DNA of 64,000 bases, taken from positions 400,296-464,295 of the forward strand of contig NZ_JMPJ01000065.1 in NCBI RefSeq assembly GCF_000735345.1, read 5' to 3'. This document shows, piece by piece, positions 37,375-47,254 of this stretch (position 1 is the first letter of the stretch; each line of letters begins with the position of its first letter). Position numbers and translations under genes: made by a program. The notes below the pieces were generated by a model. It made no database searches and was not told where the DNA came from. It worked only from the letters and a program-made list of their open reading frames with translations. The DNA is from Ewingella americana ATCC 33852. GTDB lineage: Bacteria > Pseudomonadota > Gammaproteobacteria > Enterobacterales > Enterobacteriaceae.

Positions 37375-38286
37375 TTAGAAGCTAAACTGGGATAAGCTCA
37401 TCAGAATGCCGAGGAACAGCACCAAGCCGACATAGTTGTTTTGGCGGAAAGCCAAGAAGCAGGCGTCGCGGTCGCGTTTCGCAGTCAGCTTGTGCTGATG
37501 GGCGAACAGCGCGGCGGCCAGCAGCAAAGACCAATAGAATGGCGCGCCCAACTGGGTTAAATGCCCAACTACCGCCAGCAGTGCCAGCATGACGAGTTGC
37601 AGAATGCCGTTGATCAGGTTGTCGAAACGACCAAAAAGTATCGCAGTGGACTTCACGCCAATCTTCAAGTCATCGTCTCTATCAACCATCGCGTACTGGG
37701 TGTCATAAGCCACGGTCCAGCAAATATTGGCGGCAAACAGCAGCCAGCAGCTCAGTGGAACGGCTTCACTCACTGCGGCATAGGCCATCGGGATAGACCA
37801 GCCAAACGCCGCGCCTAAAACCACCTGCGGCAAATTGCTCACACGCTTAACAAAGGGGTAGATCCACGCCAGCGCCAGCCCGGCGAGTGACAGCAGAATC
37901 GTCATGCGATTAAGCGTCAGCACCAGCAGGAAAGAAGCCAGCACCAGCCCGGCAAACAGTATTTTGGCCTGTTTGCCGCTGATAGCGCCACTCGGCAGCG
38001 GGCGGTGAGCCGTGCGCTTCACGTGGCCGTCGAACTTGCGGTCAGCATAGTCATTCACCACGCAACCCGCGGCGCGCATAAAGAACACGCCCAGCACGAA
38101 GACCAGCAGGATTTTCATCGACGGCATACCGCCGCCCGCCAGCCATAACGCCCACAGCGTCGGCCAGAGCAGCAGCAGCGAGCCAATAGGTTTATCAATG
38201 CGCATCAGGCGGCAGTAGTCGCGCCAAGTGCCCTGTGGCAGGCTTGCAGACACCTTGGTTCCCTCTTGTTGATTTAACTGAGCCAT
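37375..38286 (-). CDS. ubiA: 4-hydroxybenzoate octaprenyltransferase
   Basis: A 303-residue inner-membrane prenyltransferase that attaches the polyprenyl tail to 4-hydroxybenzoate in ubiquinone synthesis. The first aspartate-rich motif is [20 protein letters not shown] and the second is [13 protein letters not shown]; both bind the Mg-prenyl diphosphate. Eight or nine membrane helices are evident. The N-terminus is about 13 residues longer than the E. coli protein. The start overlaps the ubiC stop by 1 bp, so the two are co-expressed. Confidence 0.96.
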   Translation of the reverse strand: MAQLNQQEGTKVSASLPQGTWRDYCRLMRIDKPIGSLLLLWPTLWALWLAGGGMPSMKILLVFVLGVFFMRAAGCVVNDYADRKFDGHVKRTAHRPLPSGAISGKQAKILFAGLVLASFLLVLTLNRMTILLSLAGLALAWIYPFVKRVSNLPQVVLGAAFGWSIPMAYAAVSEAVPLSCWLLFAANICWTVAYDTQYAMVDRDDDLKIGVKSTAILFGRFDNLINGILQLVMLALLAVVGHLTQLGAPFYWSLLLAAALFAHQHKLTAKRDRDACFLAFRQNNYVGLVLFLGILMSLSQFSF

Positions 38287-38822
38287 TAGCCCTGCACCTT
38301 GTTTTCAGGACGGTGAACAGGCGAATCCGGCAGGAAAATTTCGGTCAGCAACAGCGGCTTATCCGAGAGGCGTAGGCGAGAACGCCGAGCCCACAGGTCA
38401 CCCTCTTCCAGCGGCAGTTGGCCGAGATGAATGTAATCACGGGTCATATTGTTGCCGCCAAAAAGATAGCGGCCCAGCGGCACGGTGCCTAAGTCCACCA
38501 GCGCCAAATCAGGGCCGGTCAGGGTTTCCTCAGGGATCACGGTGCGCCCCAGCAGCCACGCCTCATCATCACCAAACAGCACGATTTCACGGATCCAGTA
38601 ACGCGCGCTCACCGGCAGCTGTTCGGCTTCGCTTTCACCCAGCTCTTCACGAGTGACAAAGCATTCGCGCTTGGGCTGTACCGTCACGGTAACGCCCTGC
38701 TTCTCAAAGCGACGGGTCATCGAGCCCATTTCCATCAGCCAGTCGGCAACGTCGGCGGGGACGCTTTTCGCGTCTTCTAACCAGTGAATTGGGGGTTGTG
38801 CAGGGGAATGGGACTCAGACAT
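38286..38822 (-). CDS. ubiC: Chorismate lyase
   Basis: A 178-residue cytosolic enzyme that splits chorismate into 4-hydroxybenzoate and pyruvate, the first step of ubiquinone synthesis. Family features are [20 protein letters not shown], with the product-binding Arg, the LGRYLFGG turn, and the C-terminal [14 protein letters not shown] with the active-site Glu. It is the first gene of the ubiCA operon. The 110 bp to psiE contain no recognised motif. Confidence 0.95.
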   Translation of the reverse strand: MSESHSPAQPPIHWLEDAKSVPADVADWLMEMGSMTRRFEKQGVTVTVQPKRECFVTREELGESEAEQLPVSARYWIREIVLFGDDEAWLLGRTVIPEETLTGPDLALVDLGTVPLGRYLFGGNNMTRDYIHLGQLPLEEGDLWARRSRLRLSDKPLLLTEIFLPDSPVHRPENKVQG

Positions 38823-38935
38823 GAATAGACTCCGTAGCAGGGACGCATTAAGCGCCCCTATTAATCATCAGCCTCGCATTCTAACGCAGAATGTTCCGAC
38901 AGTAATCGACTTGCGGGCGAATCCTTTACTCTCAA

Positions 38936-39343
38936 CTACTCGCGACGCAGCCGTTCGCTGTTTGCCAAGAACAGCGTGACCACCAGAACCAAGATGGCGC
39001 AGGCATAGACCAGCGTATCGTAAGGACTTTTGTGGTCCACAATGATCAGGCGAATAATGGCCGTGATGCCGATATAAATAAAATAGCGCAGCGGGAAGTG
39101 ATATCCCGAGGAGAAGTACTTCACAATCAAGGCGATAAACTCGAAGTACAGGAAGTAAATGACGATACCTTCGATCAGCAAATAGGAGGAAGATTCGTCA
39201 TTGTTGACGAACAGCACCAGCGCTAAATGATAGGTTTCGCGGCCAAGGAACAGCGTCAAAATCGCTGCCAGCCCCAATAAAAAGACGTTCATAATTCGTT
39301 GCATAATGACGGATATCATCATCGCGCGTTTTGAGCCAGCCAT
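38936..39343 (-). CDS. psiE: Phosphate-starvation-inducible protein PsiE
   Basis: A 135-residue inner-membrane protein with four predicted helices. The block [15 protein letters not shown] followed by [20 protein letters not shown] is nearly identical to E. coli PsiE. In E. coli it responds to phosphate starvation; the biochemical role is unknown. No convincing PhoB box was found in the short upstream stretch. Confidence 0.92.
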   Translation of the reverse strand: MAGSKRAMMISVIMQRIMNVFLLGLAAILTLFLGRETYHLALVLFVNNDESSSYLLIEGIVIYFLYFEFIALIVKYFSSGYHFPLRYFIYIGITAIIRLIIVDHKSPYDTLVYACAILVLVVTLFLANSERLRRE

Positions 39344-39413
39344 GTGATCTATGTCCCACTTTTGTTAATTGTTCGAGCAGAATACCACAGCGCCAGCCAT
39401 AGCAAAGCGCGAT

Positions 39414-39447
39414 AAAAAAAGGGCCAGCCACTCATGGCCGACCCTTT
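39414..39447 (-). terminator. Terminator of pgi
   Basis: On the minus strand a 12-bp stem (two G-T pairs) with loop TGAG is followed by seven T. It lies 48 bp past the pgi stop. Confidence 0.85.
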
Positions 39448-39494
39448 TAATTTAATGCAGCTTCCGCCAAGAAAATGCGAAAGATGACGAATTA

Positions 39495-41141
39495 TTAACG
39501 CCAGTTTTTGAAGCGATTAATCAGACCATTGGTGGAGCTATCGTGGCCTTTCACTTCTTCATTGCCGCTCAGTTCTGGCAGGATACGGTTTGCCAGCTGT
39601 TTGCCCAATTCCACGCCCCATTGGTCGAAGGTGTAGATATTGAGGATTGCGCCCTGAGTGAAGATTTTGTGCTCGTACATGGCGATCAACGCACCCAAGC
39701 TGTATGGCGTGATTTCGCGCAACAGGATGGAGTTCGTTGGGCGGTTACCTTCAAACACTTTGAATGGCGCAACGTGTTTCACGTCTTCCGGCTTTTTGCC
39801 TTGTTCCGCGAACTCTTGCTCTACCACGTCCAGTGATTTACCAAATGCCAGCGCTTCAGTCTGTGCGAAGAAGTTAGACAGCAATTTGGCATGGTGGTCG
39901 CTCAGCGGGTTATGGCTGATGGCTGGCGCGATGAAGTCACAAGGAACAATTTTGGTCCCTTGGTGAATCAGCTGGTAGAAGGCGTGCTGGCCGTTAGTGC
40001 CCGGCTCACCCCAGATGATTGGGCCAGTCTGGTAGTCCACCGGATTGCCGTTACGGTCAACGTACTTACCGTTGGATTCCATGTTGCCCTGCTGGAAGTA
40101 AGCCGCAAAGCGATGCATGTACTGGTCGTATGGCAGGATAGCTTCGGTTTCGGTGCCGTAGAAATCGTTATACCAGATACCAATCAGCGCCAGCAGAACC
40201 GGCAAGTTTTTCTCGGCTGGGGTTTCTGCGAAGTGTTTGTCCATCGCGTGCGCGCCGCTGAGCAGTTGTTCGAAGTTTTCGAAACCAACCGACAGAGCAA
40301 TCGACAGGCCGATAGCAGACCACAGGGAGTAACGACCGCCAACCCAGTCCCAGAACTCGAACATGTTGTCAGTGTCGATACCAAACTCGCTCACCGCTTT
40401 GCCATTGGTAGACAGGGCCGCGAAGTGTTTCGCAACGTGCTTGTCATCACCGGCAGTTTTCAGGAACCAGTCGCGCGCGCTGTGGGCGTTGGTCATGGTT
40501 TCTTGCGTGGTGAAGGTTTTTGAAGCAACCAAGAACAGGGTGGTTTCTGGAGAGAGGTCTTTCAGCGCTTCGGCGATGTGGGTGCCATCAACGTTGGAGA
40601 CGAAATGCATGTTCAGGTGGTTTTTGTACGGGCGCAGCGCTTCGGTCACCATGAATGGGCCGAGGTCAGAACCGCCGATACCAATGTTAACGACGTCAGT
40701 AATGGCTTTACCGGTGTAACCCTTCCACTCGCCGCCAATGACGCGCTCGGTGAAACCTTTGATTTTCGCCAGCACCGCGTTGACTTCAGGCATAACGTCT
40801 TTGCCATCCACCACGATTGGGGTGTTGCTGCGGTTACGCAGAGCGACGTGCAGCACGGCGCGGTCTTCAGTGCGGTTGATCTTCTCGCCGGAGAACATCG
40901 ATTTGATGGCATCCTGCAACTGGGTCTCTTTCGCCAGTGCTTGCAGTTTGTCCAGCGTCTCGGCGGTAATGCGGTTTTTAGAGAAATCGACCAGCATTTG
41001 GTCTTCAAAGGTCGCAGAGAATTTAGTGAAACGGTCGCTATCTTCAGCAAACAGATGACTAATCTGCACATCTTTCATCGTATCGAAATGCTGCTGCAAC
41101 GCTTGCCATGCAGCGGTTTGAGTTGGATTGATATTTTTCAT
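39495..41141 (-). CDS. pgi: Glucose-6-phosphate isomerase
   Basis: The 548-residue glycolytic isomerase of glucose 6-phosphate and fructose 6-phosphate. Signatures are [55 protein letters not shown] and the C-terminal [20 protein letters not shown]. The active-site Glu and His lie in GNMESNGK and THQG-type (IHQGTK) segments. Gene order pgi-psiE matches E. coli, and a good terminator follows. Confidence 0.97.
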   Translation of the reverse strand: MKNINPTQTAAWQALQQHFDTMKDVQISHLFAEDSDRFTKFSATFEDQMLVDFSKNRITAETLDKLQALAKETQLQDAIKSMFSGEKINRTEDRAVLHVALRNRSNTPIVVDGKDVMPEVNAVLAKIKGFTERVIGGEWKGYTGKAITDVVNIGIGGSDLGPFMVTEALRPYKNHLNMHFVSNVDGTHIAEALKDLSPETTLFLVASKTFTTQETMTNAHSARDWFLKTAGDDKHVAKHFAALSTNGKAVSEFGIDTDNMFEFWDWVGGRYSLWSAIGLSIALSVGFENFEQLLSGAHAMDKHFAETPAEKNLPVLLALIGIWYNDFYGTETEAILPYDQYMHRFAAYFQQGNMESNGKYVDRNGNPVDYQTGPIIWGEPGTNGQHAFYQLIHQGTKIVPCDFIAPAISHNPLSDHHAKLLSNFFAQTEALAFGKSLDVVEQEFAEQGKKPEDVKHVAPFKVFEGNRPTNSILLREITPYSLGALIAMYEHKIFTQGAILNIYTFDQWGVELGKQLANRILPELSGNEEVKGHDSSTNGLINRFKNWR

Positions 41142-41385
41142 AGCAATGCTCTTAGGCTGAGAATAAATGTGACGTAACTAACATGATTGTATCCCGTTAT
41201 ACCTGAGATGAGATGCCTTTTCTTGCGATAGGTGATAACTGTCGCTTAACCATGACAGAAAACAATATTAGATGGCAATTGGTCAAAATGTACCTAGGTA
41301 AGGCTGCTTATCGTTGACAGAGAGGCAATAACCCGTTATTCCTAAGCGCCTAACTCACATGCGCGCGTTAATTGCGCCATTTGAG

Positions 41386-41580
41386 CCAGAAGAGGCGCGT
41401 CGCCCAGGAAGTGTATCGGAGGAGCCGAAATCCGAAGAGGATACATCAGGGGGTGCGACGCCGAGGTCTAAAGCTTGCGGCAAGCTGCGGATCGACCACA
41501 GGGGCTGAATCCTCTGGGTTGTCACCGAGATATACCCGTAACAAGGGTATTGGCAAGGTGGGGCGCTTCTGGGTGTATCG
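41386..41580 (+). promoter_or_regulatory. Lysine riboswitch upstream of lysC
   Basis: The leader keeps conserved pieces of the lysine aptamer: AGAGGCGCGTCGCCC, GGAGGAGCC, AGGGGGTGCGACGCCGAGGT, and GGGGCTGAATCCTCTGGGTT-like sequence ending GTCACC (41521-41526). CCAGAAG (41386-41392) can pair with CTTCTGG (41566-41572) in the expression platform, as in the E. coli lysC leader. Lysine binding should lower LysC synthesis. No strong intrinsic terminator is visible before the start, so control may be on translation or RNA decay. The 41142-41385 stretch should hold the promoter. Confidence 0.92.
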
Positions 41581-41683
41581 TAGCATTTCTACGTCTGCCC
41601 CCTCTCCCGCTCTCCCTCTTGTGCCAATTCTTATGGAATTAAGTGGATGTTGAAGCTCCAACATCCGTGACACGAGGTTTACC

Positions 41684-43072
41684 ATGAATTACGCAGTATC
41701 CCGCAACGCGAATCCCCAGCCTTTGGGCAGCACCGTTGTCGCCAAATTCGGCGGCACCAGCGTAGCGGATTACGACGCCATGAATCGCAGCGCCGATGTG
41801 GTTCTCTCCAACCCGAATGTCCGTCTTGTCGTGCTGTCAGCATCGGCTGGGATCACTAACCTGTTGGTTGAACTCGCGCAGGGCAAAGACGCCGAGCGCC
41901 GGGTATTCCTGCTTGATGAAATTCGCCGGATCCAATCCGCTATCATCGACTGCCTGAATAAACCTGACGTGATCCGCGAAGAGATTGGCCGCATGCTGGA
42001 AAACATTAGCATGCTGTCTGAAGCCGCAAGCCTCGCCACCTCGACCGCGCTGACCGATGAACTGGTCAGCCACGGCGAACTGATGTCCACTCTGCTGTTT
42101 GTGGAAATTCTGCGTGAGCGCAATGTCGCCGCAGAATGGTTCGACGTGCGTAAAGTCATGCGTACCAATGAACATTTCGGCAAAGCCGAGCCGGACACCA
42201 CCGCCCTGTCTGAGCTGGCGCTGCAACAGCTGCAACCGCGCATTCAGGAAGCCTTAGTGGTAACTCAGGGCTTTATCGGCGCGGAAGCCAAAGGACGCAC
42301 CACCACGCTAGGCCGTGGCGGCAGCGACTATACCGCTGCTCTGCTGGGTGAAGCGTTGAGCGTCGCTCGCGTGGATATCTGGACAGACGTGCCGGGCATC
42401 TACACCACTGACCCGCGCGTAGTGCCAGCGGCTAAACGCATTGATCGCATTACTTTCGAAGAAGCGGCTGAAATGGCCACCTTCGGAGCGAAAGTATTGC
42501 ACCCGGCGACCCTGCTTCCCGCCGTACGTCGCGGTATTCCGGTATTTGTCGGTTCGAGCAAAGACCCGGCTGCGGGCGGCACATTAGTGTGTAACACCAC
42601 GGTTAACCCGCCGCTGTTCCGCGCGCTGGCTCTGCGCCGCAAACAGACTCTGGTCACTCTGCACAGCCTGAGCATGCTGCATTCACACGGTTTCCTCGCC
42701 GAAGTGTTTGGCATTCTGGCGCGTCACAATGTGTCAGTAGACCTGATCACCACCTCTGAAGTTAGCGTGGCCTTGACGTTGGACACCACGGGTTCAACGT
42801 CATCCGGTGCCAGCCTGCTGACCACCTCGCTGCTGACTGAGCTGTCTTCATTGTGCCGCGTGGAAGTGGAAGAAAACTTGGCGCTGATCGCCCTGATTGG
42901 CAATAAATTGTCTCAGGCAAGCGGCGTGGGTAAAGAGGTGTTTGGGGTGCTCGACCCGTTCAACATCCGCATGATTTGCTACGGCGCAAGCAGCTACAAC
43001 CTGTGCTTCCTGGTGCCGGGCAACGACGCCGACCAAGTCATTACTACTCTACACCGCAACCTATTCGAATAA
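41684..43072 (+). CDS. lysC: Lysine-sensitive aspartokinase III
   Basis: LysC phosphorylates aspartate, the first step to lysine, threonine and methionine. The 462-residue protein has the kinase domain (about 15-300) with VVAKFGGTSVADYDAM at its start and TTLGRGGSDYTAALLG in the nucleotide site. Two ACT domains in the C-terminal third (VTLHSLSMLHSHGFLAEVF and LIALIGNKLSQASGVGKEVF) bind lysine. There is no homoserine dehydrogenase fusion. The ribosome site GAGG lies 6 bp upstream, and the lysine riboswitch precedes it. Confidence 0.97.
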   Translation: MNYAVSRNANPQPLGSTVVAKFGGTSVADYDAMNRSADVVLSNPNVRLVVLSASAGITNLLVELAQGKDAERRVFLLDEIRRIQSAIIDCLNKPDVIREEIGRMLENISMLSEAASLATSTALTDELVSHGELMSTLLFVEILRERNVAAEWFDVRKVMRTNEHFGKAEPDTTALSELALQQLQPRIQEALVVTQGFIGAEAKGRTTTLGRGGSDYTAALLGEALSVARVDIWTDVPGIYTTDPRVVPAAKRIDRITFEEAAEMATFGAKVLHPATLLPAVRRGIPVFVGSSKDPAAGGTLVCNTTVNPPLFRALALRRKQTLVTLHSLSMLHSHGFLAEVFGILARHNVSVDLITTSEVSVALTLDTTGSTSSGASLLTTSLLTELSSLCRVEVEENLALIALIGNKLSQASGVGKEVFGVLDPFNIRMICYGASSYNLCFLVPGNDADQVITTLHRNLFE

Positions 43073-43094
43073 TCTTCGGCGCGGTGTGCTGTTC

Positions 43095-43120
43095 AGCCGG
43101 GCCCTGCGCCCGGCTTTTTT
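43095..43120 (+). terminator. Terminator of lysC
   Basis: AGCCGGGC (43095-43102) and GCCCGGCT (43108-43115) form an 8-bp GC-rich stem followed by a T6 run. Confidence 0.88.
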
Positions 43121-43206
43121 ATGCACATCGTTCTGTGCTACAACCAAATCGCTATGGCAAATTTTGACCCACAACATCACATAACTAGAAAACAAGGATC
43201 CTCCAC

Positions 43207-44148
43207 ATGTTAGCCAAAATAACTCGCCTGTTCCCTCTGTGGGCAGTGCTGCTGTCCGTCGCCGCCTACTACTCGCCCAGCACCTTCACGCCCATCGGGC
43301 CGCACGTCACCACCCTCCTGATGCTGATTATGTTTGCCATGGGCGTAACGCTAGAATTTGGCGACTTTAAGCGCGTGCTGTCCCGCCCTGCGCCGGTAGC
43401 CGCCGCAACCTTCCTGCATTACCTGATCATGCCTCTGGCGGCCTGGGTTCTGGCCAAGCTATTCCATATGCCCGCTGATCTGTCGGCAGGGATGATTTTG
43501 GTGGGAAGCGTTGCCTCGGGCACTGCATCCAACGTGATGATTTATCTGGCGAAAGGTGACGTCGCACTGTCCGTGACCATCTCCGCCGTCTCAACGTTGG
43601 TTGGCGTGTTTGCCACCCCGCTGCTCACCCGCCTGTATGTGGATACCCACATCAAAGTGGACGTGGTCGGCATGCTGCTGAGCATCTTGCAGATCGTGGT
43701 TATCCCTATTTTCGCCGGTTTGATTATTCATCACCTGTTTACCAAAACCGTCAAACGCATCGAACCGCTGCTGCCTATCTTCTCTATGGTGTGCATCGTC
43801 GCCATCATCAGCGCCGTGGTGGCGGGCAGTCAGGGCTTTATCGGCTCGGTCGGTTTGGTGGTGATCGTGGCGGTTATCCTGCATAACGCCATTGGCCTGC
43901 TGAGCGGCTACTGGGGCGGCAAGCTGTTTGGCTTCGACGAAACCACCTGCCGCACGCTGGCGATGGAAGTCGGCATGCAGAACTCAGGTCTGGCCGCCAC
44001 GCTGGGTAAAATCTACTTCACCCCGCTGGCCGCCTTGCCGGGCGCGCTGTTCTCGGTTTGGCACAACCTGTCTGGCTCGCTGCTGGCGGGCTACTGGTCA
44101 GGAAAGCCGGTGGATGACGCGAAGCGAACTCATAAAGTGAGTAAGTAA
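43207..44148 (+). CDS. panS: Bile acid:sodium symporter family transporter, PanS-like
   Basis: A 313-residue inner-membrane protein of the BASS family with about nine or ten helices. Typical signatures are [49 protein letters not shown] and [21 protein letters not shown]. PanS of Salmonella takes up ketopantoate, a pantothenate precursor; the high overall similarity and length support the name, but other organic anions are possible. It stands alone after lysC with its own terminator hairpin. Confidence 0.7.
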   Translation: MLAKITRLFPLWAVLLSVAAYYSPSTFTPIGPHVTTLLMLIMFAMGVTLEFGDFKRVLSRPAPVAAATFLHYLIMPLAAWVLAKLFHMPADLSAGMILVGSVASGTASNVMIYLAKGDVALSVTISAVSTLVGVFATPLLTRLYVDTHIKVDVVGMLLSILQIVVIPIFAGLIIHHLFTKTVKRIEPLLPIFSMVCIVAIISAVVAGSQGFIGSVGLVVIVAVILHNAIGLLSGYWGGKLFGFDETTCRTLAMEVGMQNSGLAATLGKIYFTPLAALPGALFSVWHNLSGSLLAGYWSGKPVDDAKRTHKVSK

Positions 44149-44156
44149 GAAGGGCC

Positions 44157-44191
44157 GAGCAGCCCGCCGCTGAGTTTCAGGCGGGCTGCTC
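44157..44191. terminator. Hairpin between convergent panS and allA
   Basis: A perfect 12-bp stem, GAGCAGCCCGCC (44157-44168) with GGCGGGCTGCTC (44180-44191), lies between the two converging genes. T runs are weak on both sides, so termination may be bidirectional but inefficient. Confidence 0.6.
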
Positions 44192-44205
44192 GTGAGTATC
44201 AAAAG

Positions 44206-44691
44206 CTATTCAAAAACTAACGTACAAAGCTCCGGTAACTCTTCCACCAAGCAATTGTCCGTACCGCCGCGATCTATGGTCAGGAAGTCGGTCACGGTTT
44301 GGTAAGCAAACAGCGGATGGTGCCACACTCCCCGGCGATAGTTCACCCCCTCCGAGCCGTTAGTGATAAAGGCTTTTAGCGTCTCCGTTCGAATGTGCTC
44401 TCCGGCCTCCGCCACAATCACCACAAAAGCCTCCCCCTTCAGCGGCATAAAGGCCTGACTGCCCAGCGGGTGCTTCTCGAGCACAGAAATCTGGATTGGC
44501 AGCGGCGCGGGCTGGGAGCGATTGATACTCATCAGCACCGGCTTGCCATCAATAATTTCAATATCTATCAGGTCGTGATACCGCTCGGTCTGGCCATCAT
44601 TGATGTGAAAGAAATCATTTCCCTCCACTTTGATAACCTCACCGTAAGGCGAAAACGCTTCGCTTGTGAGCCTGCTGACTTTCAGTTCCAT
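44206..44691 (-). CDS. allA: Ureidoglycolate lyase
   Basis: A 161-residue cupin-like enzyme that splits ureidoglycolate into glyoxylate and urea, the last step of allantoin breakdown. It begins [20 protein letters not shown] and has the family motifs [13 protein letters not shown] and [12 protein letters not shown]. The start at 44691 has AAGGAAA upstream and matches E. coli AllA; a 22-codon extension is open. No other allantoin or urate gene is nearby, so it is an isolated copy whose product may feed glyoxylate to the aceB/aceA system elsewhere. Confidence 0.9.
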   Translation of the reverse strand: MELKVSRLTSEAFSPYGEVIKVEGNDFFHINDGQTERYHDLIDIEIIDGKPVLMSINRSQPAPLPIQISVLEKHPLGSQAFMPLKGEAFVVIVAEAGEHIRTETLKAFITNGSEGVNYRRGVWHHPLFAYQTVTDFLTIDRGGTDNCLVEELPELCTLVFE

Positions 44692-44875
44692 ACATTTCCT
44701 TTTGCGATAGGGGGTCCATCCTTTGGGATTTTCCACGGGCCAGAACCTGCGCTTCAACGCGTGTGAGCGTGCATAAACATATTATTGGAAATATTTTCCA
44801 TAACAGCGATCATTCGCACAATTATCGCGCAATAGGATAAAAAGCAGCTCGGGTTTCAAAAGGAAATACAGAGGG

Positions 44876-44920
44876 GAAAACAAGAAGAAAGCCACGCGAA
44901 AGTTAAGCTTCGCGTGGCTT
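44876..44920 (-). terminator. Terminator of yjbB and of the organophosphorus operon
   Basis: AAGCCACGCGAA (44889-44900) and TTCGCGTGGCTT (44909-44920) form a 12-bp stem; the minus strand then reads TTTCTTCTTGTTTTC. It follows the yjbB stop immediately. Confidence 0.8.
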
Positions 44921-44926
44921 CAGGGC

Positions 44927-46582
44927 TTATTTCATCAGGGTTACGGCATCATCGGCGTCGCGGTCGTCGTCTTCCTGCGCATCTTTGTCCAACACGTTAT
45001 AAGCCACGGCGCAGAACAGCGAGTTAAGGCGCTTCATGTCGCCCAGCAAACCTAAATGCAACGAGCTGGTTTCGATGCTTTGCACGTTATGCTGATGCAA
45101 ACGGTCGACGTGGGCGTGAGCGTAGCGGCGGTCCAGCAAGCGGAAGCGATGCTTAGAACGACGCAGGCGGCGGGCGCTGGTCAAATCATTAGACAGGAAT
45201 ACCGACAGGCTCAGACGCAGGTTGTCCACCAGCTTCTCATGCAGAGAATCCAACTCGGTCAGACCTTCAGGCGAGAACGCCCGGCGCGCCGCGTGAGATT
45301 TCGCCGCAATGTCCGCCGTCATGCGTTCAATGATGTCGCCAGCCTGTTCGAGGTTCATCGCCATTTCGATGATTTCCGCCCAGCGGCGCGAATCATCTTC
45401 GCCCAAATCCTCTTTGTGGATCTGCGCCAGATAGAGCTTGATGGCGGTGTAAAGCACATCAACGTCATCATCCAGACGGCGCACTTCACGGTCCTGTGCC
45501 AGTTTGCCGTGCATCACCTCGTGGTTGAGGATCAGCATATGCTCCACCACGTCGCCCATGCGCAGCGTCTCACGCGCGGCATTAGCCAGCGCCAGCGCCG
45601 GGGTATCCAGCGCGCTGACATCCAGATGGCGAGGGCGCAGGCGCGGATCTTCTTCCGGCGCGTCGGCTATCATCAGTTCGCACACCCGAGCCATTGGGCC
45701 AGAAAGCGGCACCATCGCCAGACAGCGGATCAGGTTGTAGAACATGTGGAAATAGATAACCAGCTCTTCGTCCGGAATGCCCAAACGCGCCAGTTGCCCC
45801 GAGAGCGGCCCGATAAAAGGCAGCACGATGACGCAGCCAATTAGCTTAAACAGCACGCTGCCCAGCGCCACGCGGCGGCCAGCGGCATTCTGTTTGCTGG
45901 CGTTGATCATCGCCAGCAAGCCACTGCCGAGGTTGGCACCAATCACCAGACAGAGCGCGACTTTCAGCGAAATCACCCCGGTCGCCGCCAGCGTGGCCGT
46001 CAGCAGCACCGCCGCCAAACTGGAGTAACTGACAATGGCGAAAACTGCGCCGGTCAGGGCATCGAGGATCACATCGCCGGTCAACGACGAGAACAGCACT
46101 TTGACGCCCGATGCCTGCGTGATAGGCGTCGCGGCCGAGACAATCAGCTCCAGCGCCAGCAAGATCAGCCCAAGGCCAATCCCCACGCGGCCCATCTGCC
46201 CGGCGCGGGTCTGTTTACGGCTGAGGAAGAAGGAGACGCCGACAAAAATCAGCAACGGCGAGAGCCACGACAGGTCAAAGGTCAGTACGCGCGCCATCAG
46301 CGCGGTACCGACATCCGCGCCGAGGATAATCACCAGCGCCGGAGAAAGGGCCACCAGCCCCTGTGAAACGAAGGAGGTCACCAGCAATGCTGTAGCATTG
46401 CTGCTTTGAACCAGCGCGGTAACCCCAATCCCTGCCACAAAGGCCAGAGGTTTTTTTTCCACGCTATTGCTGAGAACTCGCCGCAGATTGGCACCAAAAA
46501 CGCGCATGATGCCAGTACGCACAATGTGCGTACCCCAAACTAAAAGTGAAACAGCAGACAACAAATGCAGAAGAGTTAACAC
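44927..46582 (-). CDS. yjbB: Na/Pi cotransporter family protein YjbB
   Basis: A 551-residue protein with an N-terminal duplicated Na/Pi-cotransporter membrane domain (about 1-310) and a C-terminal PhoU-like helical domain (about 340-540). The signature QSSNATALLVTSFVSQGLV lies near 60 and the second repeat SYSSLAAVLLTATLA near 185. E. coli YjbB exports phosphate when internal Pi is high. It starts at a GTG 15 bp after the HAD phosphatase stop, so it reads as the last gene of the organophosphorus series and could vent surplus phosphate. In E. coli it stands apart from any such operon. Confidence 0.92.
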   Translation of the reverse strand: MLTLLHLLSAVSLLVWGTHIVRTGIMRVFGANLRRVLSNSVEKKPLAFVAGIGVTALVQSSNATALLVTSFVSQGLVALSPALVIILGADVGTALMARVLTFDLSWLSPLLIFVGVSFFLSRKQTRAGQMGRVGIGLGLILLALELIVSAATPITQASGVKVLFSSLTGDVILDALTGAVFAIVSYSSLAAVLLTATLAATGVISLKVALCLVIGANLGSGLLAMINASKQNAAGRRVALGSVLFKLIGCVIVLPFIGPLSGQLARLGIPDEELVIYFHMFYNLIRCLAMVPLSGPMARVCELMIADAPEEDPRLRPRHLDVSALDTPALALANAARETLRMGDVVEHMLILNHEVMHGKLAQDREVRRLDDDVDVLYTAIKLYLAQIHKEDLGEDDSRRWAEIIEMAMNLEQAGDIIERMTADIAAKSHAARRAFSPEGLTELDSLHEKLVDNLRLSLSVFLSNDLTSARRLRRSKHRFRLLDRRYAHAHVDRLHQHNVQSIETSSLHLGLLGDMKRLNSLFCAVAYNVLDKDAQEDDDRDADDAVTLMK

Positions 46583-46597
46583 TAAAGAACAGCTCCG

Positions 46598-47254
46598 TTA
46601 ACGCCAGGCAAAAACAGGCCATCCTGCCTGCCGGGCGTGTTGGTGCAGGATAGCGTCCGGGTTCACCACATTCGGGTGACCTACCTTAGTGAGCAGCGGC
46701 AAGTCATTGTGGGAATCCGAGTAAAAACTGGCGTGTTGCAGCTGGGAAGCATCCTGATTAATCAGCGCCATCAGCCGCGTGACCTTGCCTTCGCGGTAGG
46801 TCATCACGCCTTGCGTCGTGCCGGTGAAAATCCCATTTTCAATGCCGACACCAATCGCCAAGGTTTCGTCAACGCCAAGGAAGCGGGCGATTGGCGCAAC
46901 CAAATGTTCACCCGAGGCGGAAATCACCACCGTGCGATCACCTTTCTCACGGTGACGGGCCAAACATTCACGAGCGTCATTGTATACGCGTGGGGCAATC
47001 ACTTCATGAATATAAAGTTGTACCATCTGCGCCACATCTTGCTGAGTGCGGCCTTGCAGCGGCTCAAGGGTACAGTTCATGTACTCTTGCATATCCATCT
47101 GACCCACGGCGTATTGCTGCATCAGGTAGGCGTCGCGTTGCAGGAATGCCTGCTCATTCGCCACCCATCCCTGCTTCACCATAAAGGCTGACCACAGGCT
47201 GGAACAGTCGCCGCTAATCAGAGTTTCATCGAGATCAAACAGCGCCAGACTCAT
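46598..47254 (-). CDS. HAD-IB family phosphatase
   Basis: A 218-residue SerB-like haloacid dehalogenase hydrolase. Motif I is FDLDETL with the nucleophilic Asp7 and the acid/base Asp9. Motif II is the Ser of VVISASGEH. The motif III Lys/Asp region ends YSDSHNDLPLL, where the two Asp bind Mg2+. It lacks the Schiff-base lysine architecture expected for phosphonoacetaldehyde hydrolase PhnX, so a phosphomonoester substrate is more likely. It overlaps the ATPase gene stop by 4 bp and precedes yjbB. Confidence 0.85.
   Translation of the reverse strand: MSLALFDLDETLISGDCSSLWSAFMVKQGWVANEQAFLQRDAYLMQQYAVGQMDMQEYMNCTLEPLQGRTQQDVAQMVQLYIHEVIAPRVYNDARECLARHREKGDRTVVISASGEHLVAPIARFLGVDETLAIGVGIENGIFTGTTQGVMTYREGKVTRLMALINQDASQLQHASFYSDSHNDLPLLTKVGHPNVVNPDAILHQHARQAGWPVFAWR

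Noticed and set aside
41372-41653. 93-codon ORF upstream of lysC
   Set aside because: It overlies the lysine riboswitch, and the RNA structure explains the conservation.
44206-44691. Idea that allA belongs to the organophosphorus operon
   Set aside because: A terminator at 44876-44920 and a 235-bp gap separate it from yjbB.
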